Source: Acidobacteriota bacterium
Lineage (GTDB): Bacteria > Acidobacteriota > Terriglobia > Terriglobales > Acidobacteriaceae
Direction of reading: 5' to 3'
DNA: 5,721 bases
Assembly: GCA_021778875.1 (NCBI GenBank)
Contig: JAJYBT010000224.1
Span: 1-5,721, forward strand
Shown: piece after piece, positions 1 to 5,538 of the stretch
Layout of the letters: every line of letters starts with the position of its first letter
Numbering within the stretch: the first letter of the stretch is position 1
Translations under genes and position numbers: made by a program
Notes under the pieces: generated by a model
What the model was told of the DNA's origin: nothing
Databases searched by the model: none
What the model saw: the letters and a program-made list of their open reading frames with translations, nothing else

Positions 1-1
1 C

Positions 2-139
2 GCAGGCGAGCCCGATCAAAAGAAGGTGGATGACTCGACAGACGATAACCTTCACGAAACCTGGTACTACATGAAAGCTGGGCACCGATGGGTAGTCAGG
101 TTCTTGAATGGCAAAGTTGTGAAGGTGCAGATCTTCTGA
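2..139 (+). CDS. C-terminal fragment of an unidentified protein
   Basis: An open frame enters from the left edge and ends at TGA (137-139), giving the last 45 residues of a protein. The fragment begins with a polar, Asp/Lys-rich stretch (DQKKVDDSTDD). It then turns into alternating hydrophobic strands: WYY around residues 21-23, GHRWVVRF around 27-34 and NGKVVKVQIF at the end. The pattern 'W-Y-x(n)-G-x-x-W-x-V-x-F-x-N-G-K-V' resembles the final beta-strands of small beta-rich envelope proteins such as the BamE/SmpA-like fold. That resemblance is weak and rests on pattern only. The N-terminus, and so any signal peptide, lies outside the window. I do not recognise the family. The clean stop and protein-like composition support it being a real gene end. 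Confidence 0.5.
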   Translation, partial: AGEPDQKKVDDSTDDNLHETWYYMKAGHRWVVRFLNGKVVKVQIF

Positions 140-150
140 AGGATCCTGGC

Positions 151-183
151 GGAGGCGCGGGCGCTCTATTTTCCTGCGCCTCC
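151..183 (+). terminator. strong hairpin after the first gene, possible terminator
   Basis: GGAGGCGC at 151-158 is perfectly complementary to GCGCCTCC at 176-183. The stem extends inward through one G-T wobble and two G-C pairs to 161/173, giving an 11-bp stem and an 11-base loop. It starts 11 bases after the stop codon at 139, where a terminator is expected. No T-run follows, so a standard intrinsic terminator is not demonstrated. It could instead act as an mRNA 3' stabiliser. Confidence 0.35.
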
Positions 184-291
184 CGGATACTATGTCATCG
201 TGAGAGTGCGCAGCGAAGACGGTCACCGCAAAGGCCGAGAGCTTCAATGTAATCCACAGCGCAAAGTAAGCAGTGCGACTAGTTGGTGACC

Positions 292-1134
292 ATGAATGGA
301 CGACGCACGGCGATGGTGCTTATCGTTGTCCTTCTATCTTGCCTGCCGTCCACATTTGCACAGACTCGGCATGTGCAGGGAATCGCGCACATTGCGTTTC
401 GCGTGAACGATCTGGACGGGGAGCGCAAATTCTTTCGTGCCCTCGGCTTTGAAGAGGCATTTGCGCTAACCAAAGGCGTCAGAACGACGGAAGTTTTCGT
501 CAAGGTCAACGACCATCAGTTCATCGAGCTGTATCCGCGTAGCGGCGAGCAGGATGCTCTGGGCTGGATGCATGTCTGTTATGAATCCGATGCACTGCAG
601 CAACTGTATGCGCTCTACAGAGCGCGCGGCTTGCGCATGTCTCCAGTCGTCAAAGCCGGGGCGGGAAATCTCATATCGTCGTTTCATGACCAGGACGGAC
701 GCGTGGTTGAATTCACGCAGTACCTCCCGGGCTCTCGTCATTTTGAGGACCGCGGAAAGCATCTGGGTGCCTCTCGCGTTTCAGGCGAACTCCAGTCCAT
801 CCGGATGCCCGTTGAAGATCTCGCCGCAGCCCGGTATTTCTACGCGACCACGCTCGGGTTTGAGGAGTTGAAAGGGAATGCTGGAGTAAGGATGCGCATC
901 TCCGGCGATGCCGACCAATGGATTGGCCTGTTCGAGGCGAGAGCGAACGCCCGGCCTCAATTCCAGTTCAGGGTGAAAAATGCCGATCGGGCCGCAGATC
1001 AACTGCGCAGTCGCGGATTGCAAGTCACGCAGCAGGAGAAACGTGTCTCGGTAGAAGATCCCGAAGGAAACATCTTTGTCTTTGCGAAGGATTCACTCAG
1101 CCTCTCCACGAAAGCCGCTATCCATGCGAAATAG
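292..1134 (+). CDS. exported two-domain VOC (glyoxalase/dioxygenase-fold) protein
   Basis: This 280-residue protein has an N-terminal export signal: Arg4-Arg5, a hydrophobic core at about residues 8-18, and a likely cleavage site after TFA (residue 23). The LLSC at 14-17 could alternatively be a poor lipobox. Two vicinal-oxygen-chelate domains follow, at roughly 28-147 and 166-266. Each opens with the typical strand-helix pattern ending in LGFEE. Domain 1 keeps the usual four metal-ligand positions: His33 (IAHIAF), Glu79 (FIELYP), His94 (GWMHVCYE) and Glu140 (VVEFTQY). Domain 2 has lost the first histidine (SIRMPV) but keeps the DPEGN turn before its last strand. VOC proteins include glyoxalases, ring-cleaving dioxygenases and antibiotic-binding proteins, so the substrate cannot be read from the sequence. 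ATG 292 was chosen because it starts the signal peptide; TTG 283 and GTG 286 are in frame, and no clear Shine-Dalgarno favours any of them. The gene is alone on its strand here and converges on the VWFA gene. Confidence 0.85.
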   Translation: MNGRRTAMVLIVVLLSCLPSTFAQTRHVQGIAHIAFRVNDLDGERKFFRALGFEEAFALTKGVRTTEVFVKVNDHQFIELYPRSGEQDALGWMHVCYESDALQQLYALYRARGLRMSPVVKAGAGNLISSFHDQDGRVVEFTQYLPGSRHFEDRGKHLGASRVSGELQSIRMPVEDLAAARYFYATTLGFEELKGNAGVRMRISGDADQWIGLFEARANARPQFQFRVKNADRAADQLRSRGLQVTQQEKRVSVEDPEGNIFVFAKDSLSLSTKAAIHAK

Positions 1135-1176
1135 ATAGACGAGCGGGCTATCGAATGAAAATATTGCAGAAATCCA

Positions 1177-1196
1177 AGGCCTTGTAATCGAGGCCT
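1177..1196. terminator. small inverted repeat between convergent genes
   Basis: AGGCCT occurs at 1177-1182 and again at 1191-1196. Because the hexamer is its own reverse complement, the two copies can form a 6-bp stem with an 8-base loop on either strand. It sits in the 64-base gap between the stops of the VOC gene (+) and the VWFA gene (-), where a bidirectional terminator would be expected. The stem is short and has no T-run, so this is only a candidate. Confidence 0.2.
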
Positions 1197-1198
1197 GA

Positions 1199-2329
1199 CT
1201 AGGGCTGATTGTAGTAGCCGGTGCTGGTGCGGGCGGTCATCTTGTGCCTGTCAATCACGATTCTCAGTTCGTGATATTCGTTTGCCTGGTTGGTGTGAGG
1301 CGAGTTAAAGGAGAGCGTGTAGAAGGCACCCGCGTCCTGAATGCAGCGTCTGATCTGGGCGGCGAGATCGTTATCCGGAAACATCACACGTCCGCCGCTT
1401 TGGATGGCCATTACTTTCAAGCCCAGGTTTGCGGATTGCATCTGATTGGCTGTCTTTACCCCCTTCAAGAAACTTTCATAAATGTCCGTGTCCAGGAAGT
1501 TCGCGTCCAAATTAGGATCATGGTTTGGGAGTGAAACATCGGAGAGCGTCACGCGCGACTCGCGCAGTGTAGTGGAGACGTCGACGGCCCAATCGAATAA
1601 CAGGCGCACACCCCTGGGCGAGGTTGTAATGTCCGCCCGGTCGAGCATTGGCCATCCGGGGCCGGTCCAGATCAGCAGCTTCCTGCCCGGCAGTTTAGCT
1701 TCATTCTCCGCGATCGTCGTGAGCCATTTGATCGACAGCCCCAGCCGCTCTGAATCGCCGTTGACGCCTCCTGCCCGGTCGATTACGCGCAAGGTTGCAC
1801 TGGTCTTATCCAGTTCCGCGGCCAGCGCGTTTCCATCGGTGGAGGGCTGCAGCAAAACCTTTGCGCCGTCGTTGGAAAACAACAGGACGGATACCGGCTG
1901 GGCAAGGTGTCCGCCGTTCTGGCGCAGGAATTTCGCGATTTCATCCCGCGTGCGGGACAAAATCAGGTAGTCGAGGTTGACTGCGTCGAGAAGTAGAATG
2001 ACCTGTGTGGAGTCGTCAGCCTGGTGAGCGATGGCGTCGCTTTCGCGAAAGGAAACAATCTTTGCGGGCTGGTTGTTGTCGAGCAAGGTGAAGTCCTTGA
2101 GAACAAGACCCGTGACGGGGATTCCTTCCTTATTGGTGACCACGACATCGAGTTGGATGTTGCCCTTGTCCGGTTTGGGTGCGGGGCGCATTTTGAGCAC
2201 AGGCCCATGGGCCGGCGAAGCTTCCCCAGACTGACCCACCGCGTCTGTCGCGGGGGAGGCTTGCTGCGCGCACGAAAGCACCGGCAAGAGAACGAAGACT
2301 GCGAACCATGCGCGGATTTGCCTGTTCAT
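1199..2329 (-). CDS. VWFA-related Acidobacterial-type exported protein
   Basis: This 376-residue protein has an export signal (MNRQIRAW, then a hydrophobic stretch at 8-18). The signal ends in VLSC with Cys20, so either lipidation or ordinary cleavage after SCA (residue 21) is possible. A Pro/Ala/Ser-rich linker (about 22-55) follows. Next comes the conserved entry of the VWFA-related family: NIQLDVVVTNKEG at 57-69, then GLVLKDFTLLDN at 74-85. The von Willebrand A-like core has ILLLDAVN at 111-118, VSVLLFSNDGAKVLL at 146-160 and GRKLLIWTGPGWP at 215-227. The C-terminus, with YTLSF at 337-341 and a final GYY at 371-373, is also typical. The MIDAS DxSxS motif is reduced to Asp115-x-x-Asn118, so classical metal-dependent ligand binding is doubtful. 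The molecular function of this family is unknown. ATG 2329 was chosen because it begins the signal peptide and lies 10 bases after the tyrA stop; GGGAG inside the last tyrA codons (2343-2347) may serve as its ribosome site, with a rather long 13-base spacer. The frame runs open to 2464, but that extension overlaps tyrA and has no signal-like start. Confidence 0.85.
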   Translation of the reverse strand: MNRQIRAWFAVFVLLPVLSCAQQASPATDAVGQSGEASPAHGPVLKMRPAPKPDKGNIQLDVVVTNKEGIPVTGLVLKDFTLLDNNQPAKIVSFRESDAIAHQADDSTQVILLLDAVNLDYLILSRTRDEIAKFLRQNGGHLAQPVSVLLFSNDGAKVLLQPSTDGNALAAELDKTSATLRVIDRAGGVNGDSERLGLSIKWLTTIAENEAKLPGRKLLIWTGPGWPMLDRADITTSPRGVRLLFDWAVDVSTTLRESRVTLSDVSLPNHDPNLDANFLDTDIYESFLKGVKTANQMQSANLGLKVMAIQSGGRVMFPDNDLAAQIRRCIQDAGAFYTLSFNSPHTNQANEYHELRIVIDRHKMTARTSTGYYNQP

Positions 2330-2339
2330 GCGGGCAATT

Positions 2340-3200
2340 CTACTCCCGCCGGAAGCGATTCCCCTTTTCAAACTCATCGCGCAGCGCAGGAGTGCGCAGG
2401 TTTTCGCGGATGTGCGCCAGGCGCTGTTCAAGGGCCTGGAGCGCTGCATCGATGGCCTTGGCATTGGTGTGTGCGATGTCGCGCCACATGGAGAAGGGGC
2501 TCGCTCCCAGCCGCGTCATCTCGCGCAGGCCCCGGCCACCCACATGCTTCAACTCCGGCGCATCGCCCACTTCGTCTTCCAACAGCGCGCTCAGCGCAGT
2601 GGCCACAAACTGCGGCAGATGGCTGACCCATGCCACCAGCTCGTCGTGGCGCGCGGGATCGAGATCAATCACCTTGCAGCCCAGCGCAACCACCCATTGC
2701 CGCCATTCCTGCACCAAAGCCGCAGCGCGTGGCGACCGCTCGCAGGTTGGATCGTCAGTAAACAACCACACCGCACCGCGAAACAGATTCGCATCGGCCA
2801 GCGCCGCGCCGCCGCGCTCCTTGCCCGCCATCGGGTGACCGGGTAAAAACGCCGCTCGCGCCGTCGTGTTGTAGAGCCGTGAAGCAGCCGCAGAGATATC
2901 CGCCTTGGTGCTGCCCACGTCCGTGATCAGATGGTCGGGCCCAAGCACGCCAGACAGTTTCTCCATCCATTCCAGCGTGGCATAGATGGGCACAGCCAGC
3001 AGCACCACATCGCTGGCTCGCGCAGCCTCGATCGGGTCGATTGCAATCGCGTCCAGCGCGCCCATGGCGAGCGCAAGCTGCGCCTGCTCCGGGCTGCGGT
3101 TCCAGCCCGTGATGACGCCGCGAAATCCCGCTGCGCGCAGCGCCAGACCCGCCGATGCGCCCAGCAGGCCCGTACCCAGAATGGCGATGCGCTCAATCAT
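2340..3200 (-). CDS. tyrA: prephenate/arogenate dehydrogenase (TyrA family)
   Basis: This enzyme oxidatively decarboxylates prephenate to 4-hydroxyphenylpyruvate (or arogenate to tyrosine) in the cytoplasm, using NAD(P)+. The 286 residues begin with a Rossmann fold, with the dinucleotide loop G9-T-G11-L-L-G14. Family active-site motifs follow in order: DVGSTK at 94-99 (Ser97), GHPMAG at 121-126 (His122, the expected catalytic histidine), SHLPQ at 193-197 (His194) and GGRGLREMTR at 221-230, whose Arg226 matches the substrate-binding arginine. The length fits a single-domain TyrA without a C-terminal ACT domain, so feedback by tyrosine would have to act at the active site or on DAHP synthase. 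Strand two of the Rossmann fold ends TGWNR, with Asn34-Arg35 where NAD-specific enzymes usually have Asp, suggesting NADP+ use (inference). The gene follows aroF by 21 bases. A perfect AAGGAG lies 17 bases before ATG 3200, and a second site, GGGA, lies at a better 9-base spacing. Identity as a TyrA-family dehydrogenase is secure; prephenate versus arogenate preference is not. Confidence 0.95.
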   Translation of the reverse strand: MIERIAILGTGLLGASAGLALRAAGFRGVITGWNRSPEQAQLALAMGALDAIAIDPIEAARASDVVLLAVPIYATLEWMEKLSGVLGPDHLITDVGSTKADISAAASRLYNTTARAAFLPGHPMAGKERGGAALADANLFRGAVWLFTDDPTCERSPRAAALVQEWRQWVVALGCKVIDLDPARHDELVAWVSHLPQFVATALSALLEDEVGDAPELKHVGGRGLREMTRLGASPFSMWRDIAHTNAKAIDAALQALEQRLAHIRENLRTPALRDEFEKGNRFRRE

Positions 3201-3221
3201 GCGGACCGTTCCCGGTTCTCC

Positions 3222-4238
3222 TTATAGCGTTCTGCCCACCGCCGCTGCAACCACCCGCAGTTGGCCCATCAGTTCCTCAAACTGCTCCAGATACAGCGTC
3301 TGCGCAGCATCGGAAGCGGCCTTGTCGGCGTTGGGATGCACTTCCACCAGGATCGCATCAGCGCCCGCCGCCACAGCAGCCCGCGCCATCGGGGCCACCA
3401 TGTCGCGGCGGCCCGTGCCATGCGAGGGGTCGCCCACAATCGGCAGGTGAGAAAGCTTCTTCACCACGGGAATCGCTGCGATGTCCATCGTGTTCCGTGT
3501 CGCCGTCTCATAGGTGCGAATGCCGCGCTCGCAAAGAATCACGTGGTAGTTGCCGCCGGACAGAATGTACTCAGCCGACAGCAGCAGCTCCTCAATGGTG
3601 GCGGCAATGCCCCGCTTGAGCAGGATCGGCGTGCGCACCAGTCCCAGCTCGCGCAGCAGGTTGAAGTTCTGCATGTTGCGCGCGCCTACCTGGAAGCAGT
3701 CCACGTAGGGCAGCATCGGCTCAATCTGCGAGATCTCCATGACCTCGCTGATGACCAGCAGGCCGTGCGCATCCGCGGCCTCGCGCATCAGTTCAAGCCC
3801 TGGAATGCCCATGCCCTGGAAGGCGTAGGGCGAGCTGCGCGGCTTGAAGGCTCCGCCGCGCAGAAAGCTGCCGCCGGCGGCCTTTACGCGCTCGGCCGTC
3901 TCAAAAATCTGCGCGCGATTCTCAATGGAGCACGGCCCGGCCATGACCACAACGCGCTCGCCGCCCAGCTTGACGCCGTTGCGGAACTCCACCACAGTGC
4001 CTTCCGGGCGAAAGCTGCGGCCGGCCAGCTTGTAGGGTGAACTGATGCGGTGCACATGCAGCACGCCCGGCAACAGTTCAAATTTGCCCAGGTCCAGGCT
4101 GGCTGTGGGACCCACGCCGGCCAGTATGGTTTGGCTTGCGCCGGTGGTGCGATGCACGCTGACCCCGGCCTCCACCATGGCGTCGATCACTGCGTCAATC
4201 TGCTCTTCGGTGGCCTTCTCCTGCATTGCTACGATCAT
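3222..4238 (-). CDS. aroF: 3-deoxy-7-phosphoheptulonate (DAHP) synthase, type I-beta
   Basis: This enzyme condenses phosphoenolpyruvate and erythrose 4-phosphate to DAHP, the first step of the shikimate pathway. The protein is 338 residues, the same length as Thermotoga maritima DAHP synthase. Residues 1 to about 70 form the ferredoxin-like, ACT-resembling N-terminal domain that mediates tyrosine/phenylalanine feedback in that enzyme. A (beta/alpha)8 barrel follows. Visible signatures are GPCSIE at 101-106, FKPRSSPYAFQG at 131-142, QVGARNMQN at 183-191, LLKRGIAAT at 206-214, CERGIRTYE at 236-244 and DPSHGTGRR at 270-278. The metal ligands expected from the Thermotoga enzyme are all present, each shifted by one: Cys103, His273, Glu299 and Asp310. 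Its ATG overlaps the chorismate mutase stop (ATGA, 4 bases), and AGGGA lies 7 bases upstream, so translational coupling is likely. The symbol aroF is the name commonly given to this enzyme class; other annotations may use aroA or aroG. Confidence 0.96.
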   Translation of the reverse strand: MIVAMQEKATEEQIDAVIDAMVEAGVSVHRTTGASQTILAGVGPTASLDLGKFELLPGVLHVHRISSPYKLAGRSFRPEGTVVEFRNGVKLGGERVVVMAGPCSIENRAQIFETAERVKAAGGSFLRGGAFKPRSSPYAFQGMGIPGLELMREAADAHGLLVISEVMEISQIEPMLPYVDCFQVGARNMQNFNLLRELGLVRTPILLKRGIAATIEELLLSAEYILSGGNYHVILCERGIRTYETATRNTMDIAAIPVVKKLSHLPIVGDPSHGTGRRDMVAPMARAAVAAGADAILVEVHPNADKAASDAAQTLYLEQFEELMGQLRVVAAAVGRTL

Positions 4239-4618
4239 TGCTTGTTCCCTGTCTCAGGCGCCTCTGCGCCAGTGCCGTGGCCCGGCGAATCACCCCCACG
4301 ACCAGGACCTGTCGTGGGGAACCCCGATGCATCCGCCTGGGCATTTCTCTCCGATGCCAACTCGTTCCTCTGCAATGCCCGCATCACGTCGATGATGCGC
4401 TCGTAGATATGCGTCAGTTCGATGTCCGGCAAAGGGCCCGTGTTGGCGGCTCGCACATTGGCGTAAATCACCTTTTCCCTGGCCGGCTCATAAACCGGCA
4501 GGCTGGTTGCGGCCTTCAGGTGACCAATCATCTGCGCGGCCCGGGCCCGCTCGCTCAGCAGTTCCACAAGCTGGCGGTCCAGTGCATCGATCTTGTTGCG
4601 CAACTCTTCCAGCGTCAT
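4235..4618 (-). CDS. AroQ-type chorismate mutase with a disordered C-terminal tail
   Basis: This enzyme converts chorismate to prephenate, the entry to tyrosine and phenylalanine synthesis. Residues 1 to about 85 match the all-helical AroQ fold. Aligning by eye with the chorismate mutase domain of E. coli PheA gives the active-site set: Arg7, Arg24, Lys35, Glu44 (Asp in E. coli), Arg47, Glu48 and Gln83. The catalytic set therefore looks complete. Residues from about 86 to 127 are not part of the fold. They are rich in Gly, Pro, Thr, Ala and Glu (for example GPGRGGDSPGHGTG) and should be disordered. The start at 4618 is supported by GAGG at 4624-4627, 5 bases upstream. The gene overlaps the DAHP synthase gene by 4 bases. 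In Bacillus-type enzymes these two activities are fused, so a physical or regulatory partnership is plausible here (inference). It could be annotated aroQ or, by position, pheA-like. Confidence 0.93.
   Translation of the reverse strand: MTLEELRNKIDALDRQLVELLSERARAAQMIGHLKAATSLPVYEPAREKVIYANVRAANTGPLPDIELTHIYERIIDVMRALQRNELASERNAQADASGFPTTGPGRGGDSPGHGTGAEAPETGNKQ
4246..4250 (-). promoter_or_regulatory. ribosome binding site for DAHP synthase
   Basis: AGGGA on the - strand lies 7 bases upstream of ATG 4238, inside the last codons of the chorismate mutase gene. It supports the 338-residue start rather than the internal Met5, and fits coupled translation across the ATGA overlap. Confidence 0.55.
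4294..4319. repeat. 9-bp perfect inverted repeat inside the chorismate mutase tail
   Basis: CCCCACGAC at 4294-4302 is perfectly complementary to GTCGTGGGG at 4311-4319, with an 8-base loop. It lies in the codons for the Gly/Pro-rich tail of chorismate mutase, 55 bases upstream of the DAHP synthase start on the mRNA. No T-run follows on either strand, so it does not look like a standard terminator. It may be an mRNA structure, or a chance result of GC-rich, low-complexity coding. Confidence 0.5.
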
Positions 4619-4623
4619 TCCAT

Positions 4624-4627
4624 CCTC
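4624..4627 (-). promoter_or_regulatory. ribosome binding site for chorismate mutase
   Basis: GAGG on the - strand stands 5 bases before ATG 4618. This fixes the start of the chorismate mutase gene and shows that it is translated independently of trpA, which ends 121 bases earlier. Confidence 0.6.
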
Positions 4628-4707
4628 GTGTTGCCGCCCGTCTCAGGCCTTCGATTGGGATAAGGCAAAAGCCCGGGAGCATGGGAGTTTGAGTTGAATC
4701 CTTCTAT

Positions 4708-4723
4708 GCGGCGCACACGCCGC
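4708..4723. repeat. GC-rich hairpin in the trpA / chorismate mutase gap
   Basis: GCGGCG at 4708-4713 pairs with CGCCGC at 4718-4723 around a 4-base loop. It lies 16 bases downstream of the trpA stop on the - strand. The run that follows on that strand (ATAGAAGGATTC) has no T-tract, so a full intrinsic terminator is not shown. It may attenuate read-through or protect the trpA mRNA end. The rest of the 121-base gap shows no convincing -35/-10 pair and no leader peptide rich in Trp, Phe or Tyr codons. Confidence 0.3.
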
Positions 4724-4739
4724 CCGGAATGTGCTCTTC

Positions 4740-5522
4740 TTAACGGGCCAGCGCTGCCTGTGGCAGATGCAGGCCCTTGATAAATCGAGCCACCGCGCCT
4801 GGCGACGCCTCGGGGGTTGACCGCTCAATCAACTCCACAATTGCGCTGCCTATGACCGCGGCATCCGCGAACCGCGCCACTTGCGCGACGTGTTCCGCGT
4901 TGGAAATGCCGAACCCCACGGCCACCGGCAGCGGGGTCCATCGCCGGATGCGCGCCACCAGCGCCGCCGCGTCAGAGGTCAGGCTCTGCTGCTTGCCGGT
5001 AATGCCGGTGCGCGAGATGGCGTAGACAAATCCTTCAGAGTGGGTAGCGATGGCTTCAAGCCGGTCATCCGGGCTGGTCGGCGCGGCCAGGAAAATCGGC
5101 GCAAGTCCCACGCGTTTCATCTCCGCCAGGTACTCGTCCGCTTCCTCAACAATAATGTCCGTCACCAGCACGCCATCCGCGCCTGCGGCTGCAGCATCGT
5201 CCGCAAAGCGTGCAAGCCCATAGCGCAGAATGGGATTGAAATAACTGAAGATCACCAGGCCCGCCGCCGACCGCGCTGCGCGAATCTCGCGCGCCAGCAC
5301 GAGTACGTCTTTCAGTCGCGTTCCCCGCGCCAGGGCGCGCTCACTGGCTCGCTGAATCACCGGGCCGTCGGCCAGCGGATCGCTGAAGGGCACGCCCAGC
5401 TCGATCACGTCCGCGCCCGCGTCAATGGCCTCCAGCGCAATGGCGCGCGTGGCCTCAAGACTCGGGTCCCCTGCCGTCAGATACACCACCAGCCCGGGTT
5501 TGTGATTGAAATGAATCGCCAT
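4740..5522 (-). CDS. trpA: tryptophan synthase alpha subunit
   Basis: TrpA cleaves indole-3-glycerol phosphate to indole and glyceraldehyde 3-phosphate. The indole passes through a tunnel to TrpB in the alpha2-beta2 complex, completing tryptophan synthesis in the cytoplasm. The 260-residue protein is a TIM barrel of normal family length. It shows YLTAGDP at 14-20 and IELGVPFSDPLADGP at 40-54, holding the expected catalytic Glu41 and Asp52 (Glu49 and Asp60 in the Salmonella enzyme). IFSYFNP is at 91-97 and AISRTGITG at 168-176. The phosphate-binding turns GFGIS (203-207) and GSAIVE (225-230) are also present. The loop usually written PDLPxEE reads TDIIVEE (121-127), so the Pro is replaced by Thr. 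The gene follows trpB by 16 bases, with only a weak GAGAG ribosome site. ATG 5522 begins directly before the conserved barrel start, so the start is secure. Confidence 0.97.
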   Translation of the reverse strand: MAIHFNHKPGLVVYLTAGDPSLEATRAIALEAIDAGADVIELGVPFSDPLADGPVIQRASERALARGTRLKDVLVLAREIRAARSAAGLVIFSYFNPILRYGLARFADDAAAAGADGVLVTDIIVEEADEYLAEMKRVGLAPIFLAAPTSPDDRLEAIATHSEGFVYAISRTGITGKQQSLTSDAAALVARIRRWTPLPVAVGFGISNAEHVAQVARFADAAVIGSAIVELIERSTPEASPGAVARFIKGLHLPQAALAR

Positions 5523-5538
5523 TGTGATCAGTCACTCT

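Noticed and set aside
188..193. TACTAT as a -10 box for the VOC gene
   Set aside because: Only four of six positions match, and no -35 element lies at the right distance.
140..289. Open frame continuing after the TGA at 137-139, in the same frame, with a somewhat protein-like stretch (FPAPPGYYVIVRVRSEDG) until TGA 287-289
   Set aside because: No good start codon with a ribosome site, a strong hairpin lies within it, and about 49 stop-free codons is not rare in GC-rich DNA. TGA read-through or a decayed gene end cannot be shown from this sequence alone.
2330..2464. N-terminal extension of the VWFA gene to an ATG at 2464
   Set aside because: It lies inside tyrA, has no secretion-like sequence, and would bury the clear signal peptide that begins at 2329.
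2024..2846. Several overlapping + strand open frames of 170-200 codons opposite tyrA and the start of the VWFA gene
   Set aside because: They overlap each other and two well-supported - strand genes, have Arg/Ser/Pro/Ala-rich products and no family motifs.
3261..4040. 259-codon open frame on the + strand opposite DAHP synthase
   Set aside because: It is the antisense mirror of a certain gene in GC-rich DNA. Its product is rich in His, Gln, Arg and Ala with no recognisable domain.
4647..4666. GCCTT/AAGGC inverted repeat in the gap upstream of chorismate mutase
   Set aside because: Only 5 bp with a 10-base loop, which is expected by chance.
4488..4682. 64-codon - strand frame spanning the trpA / chorismate mutase gap, considered as an attenuator leader peptide
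   Set aside because: It has no cluster of Trp, Tyr or Phe codons and runs deep into the chorismate mutase gene in another frame.
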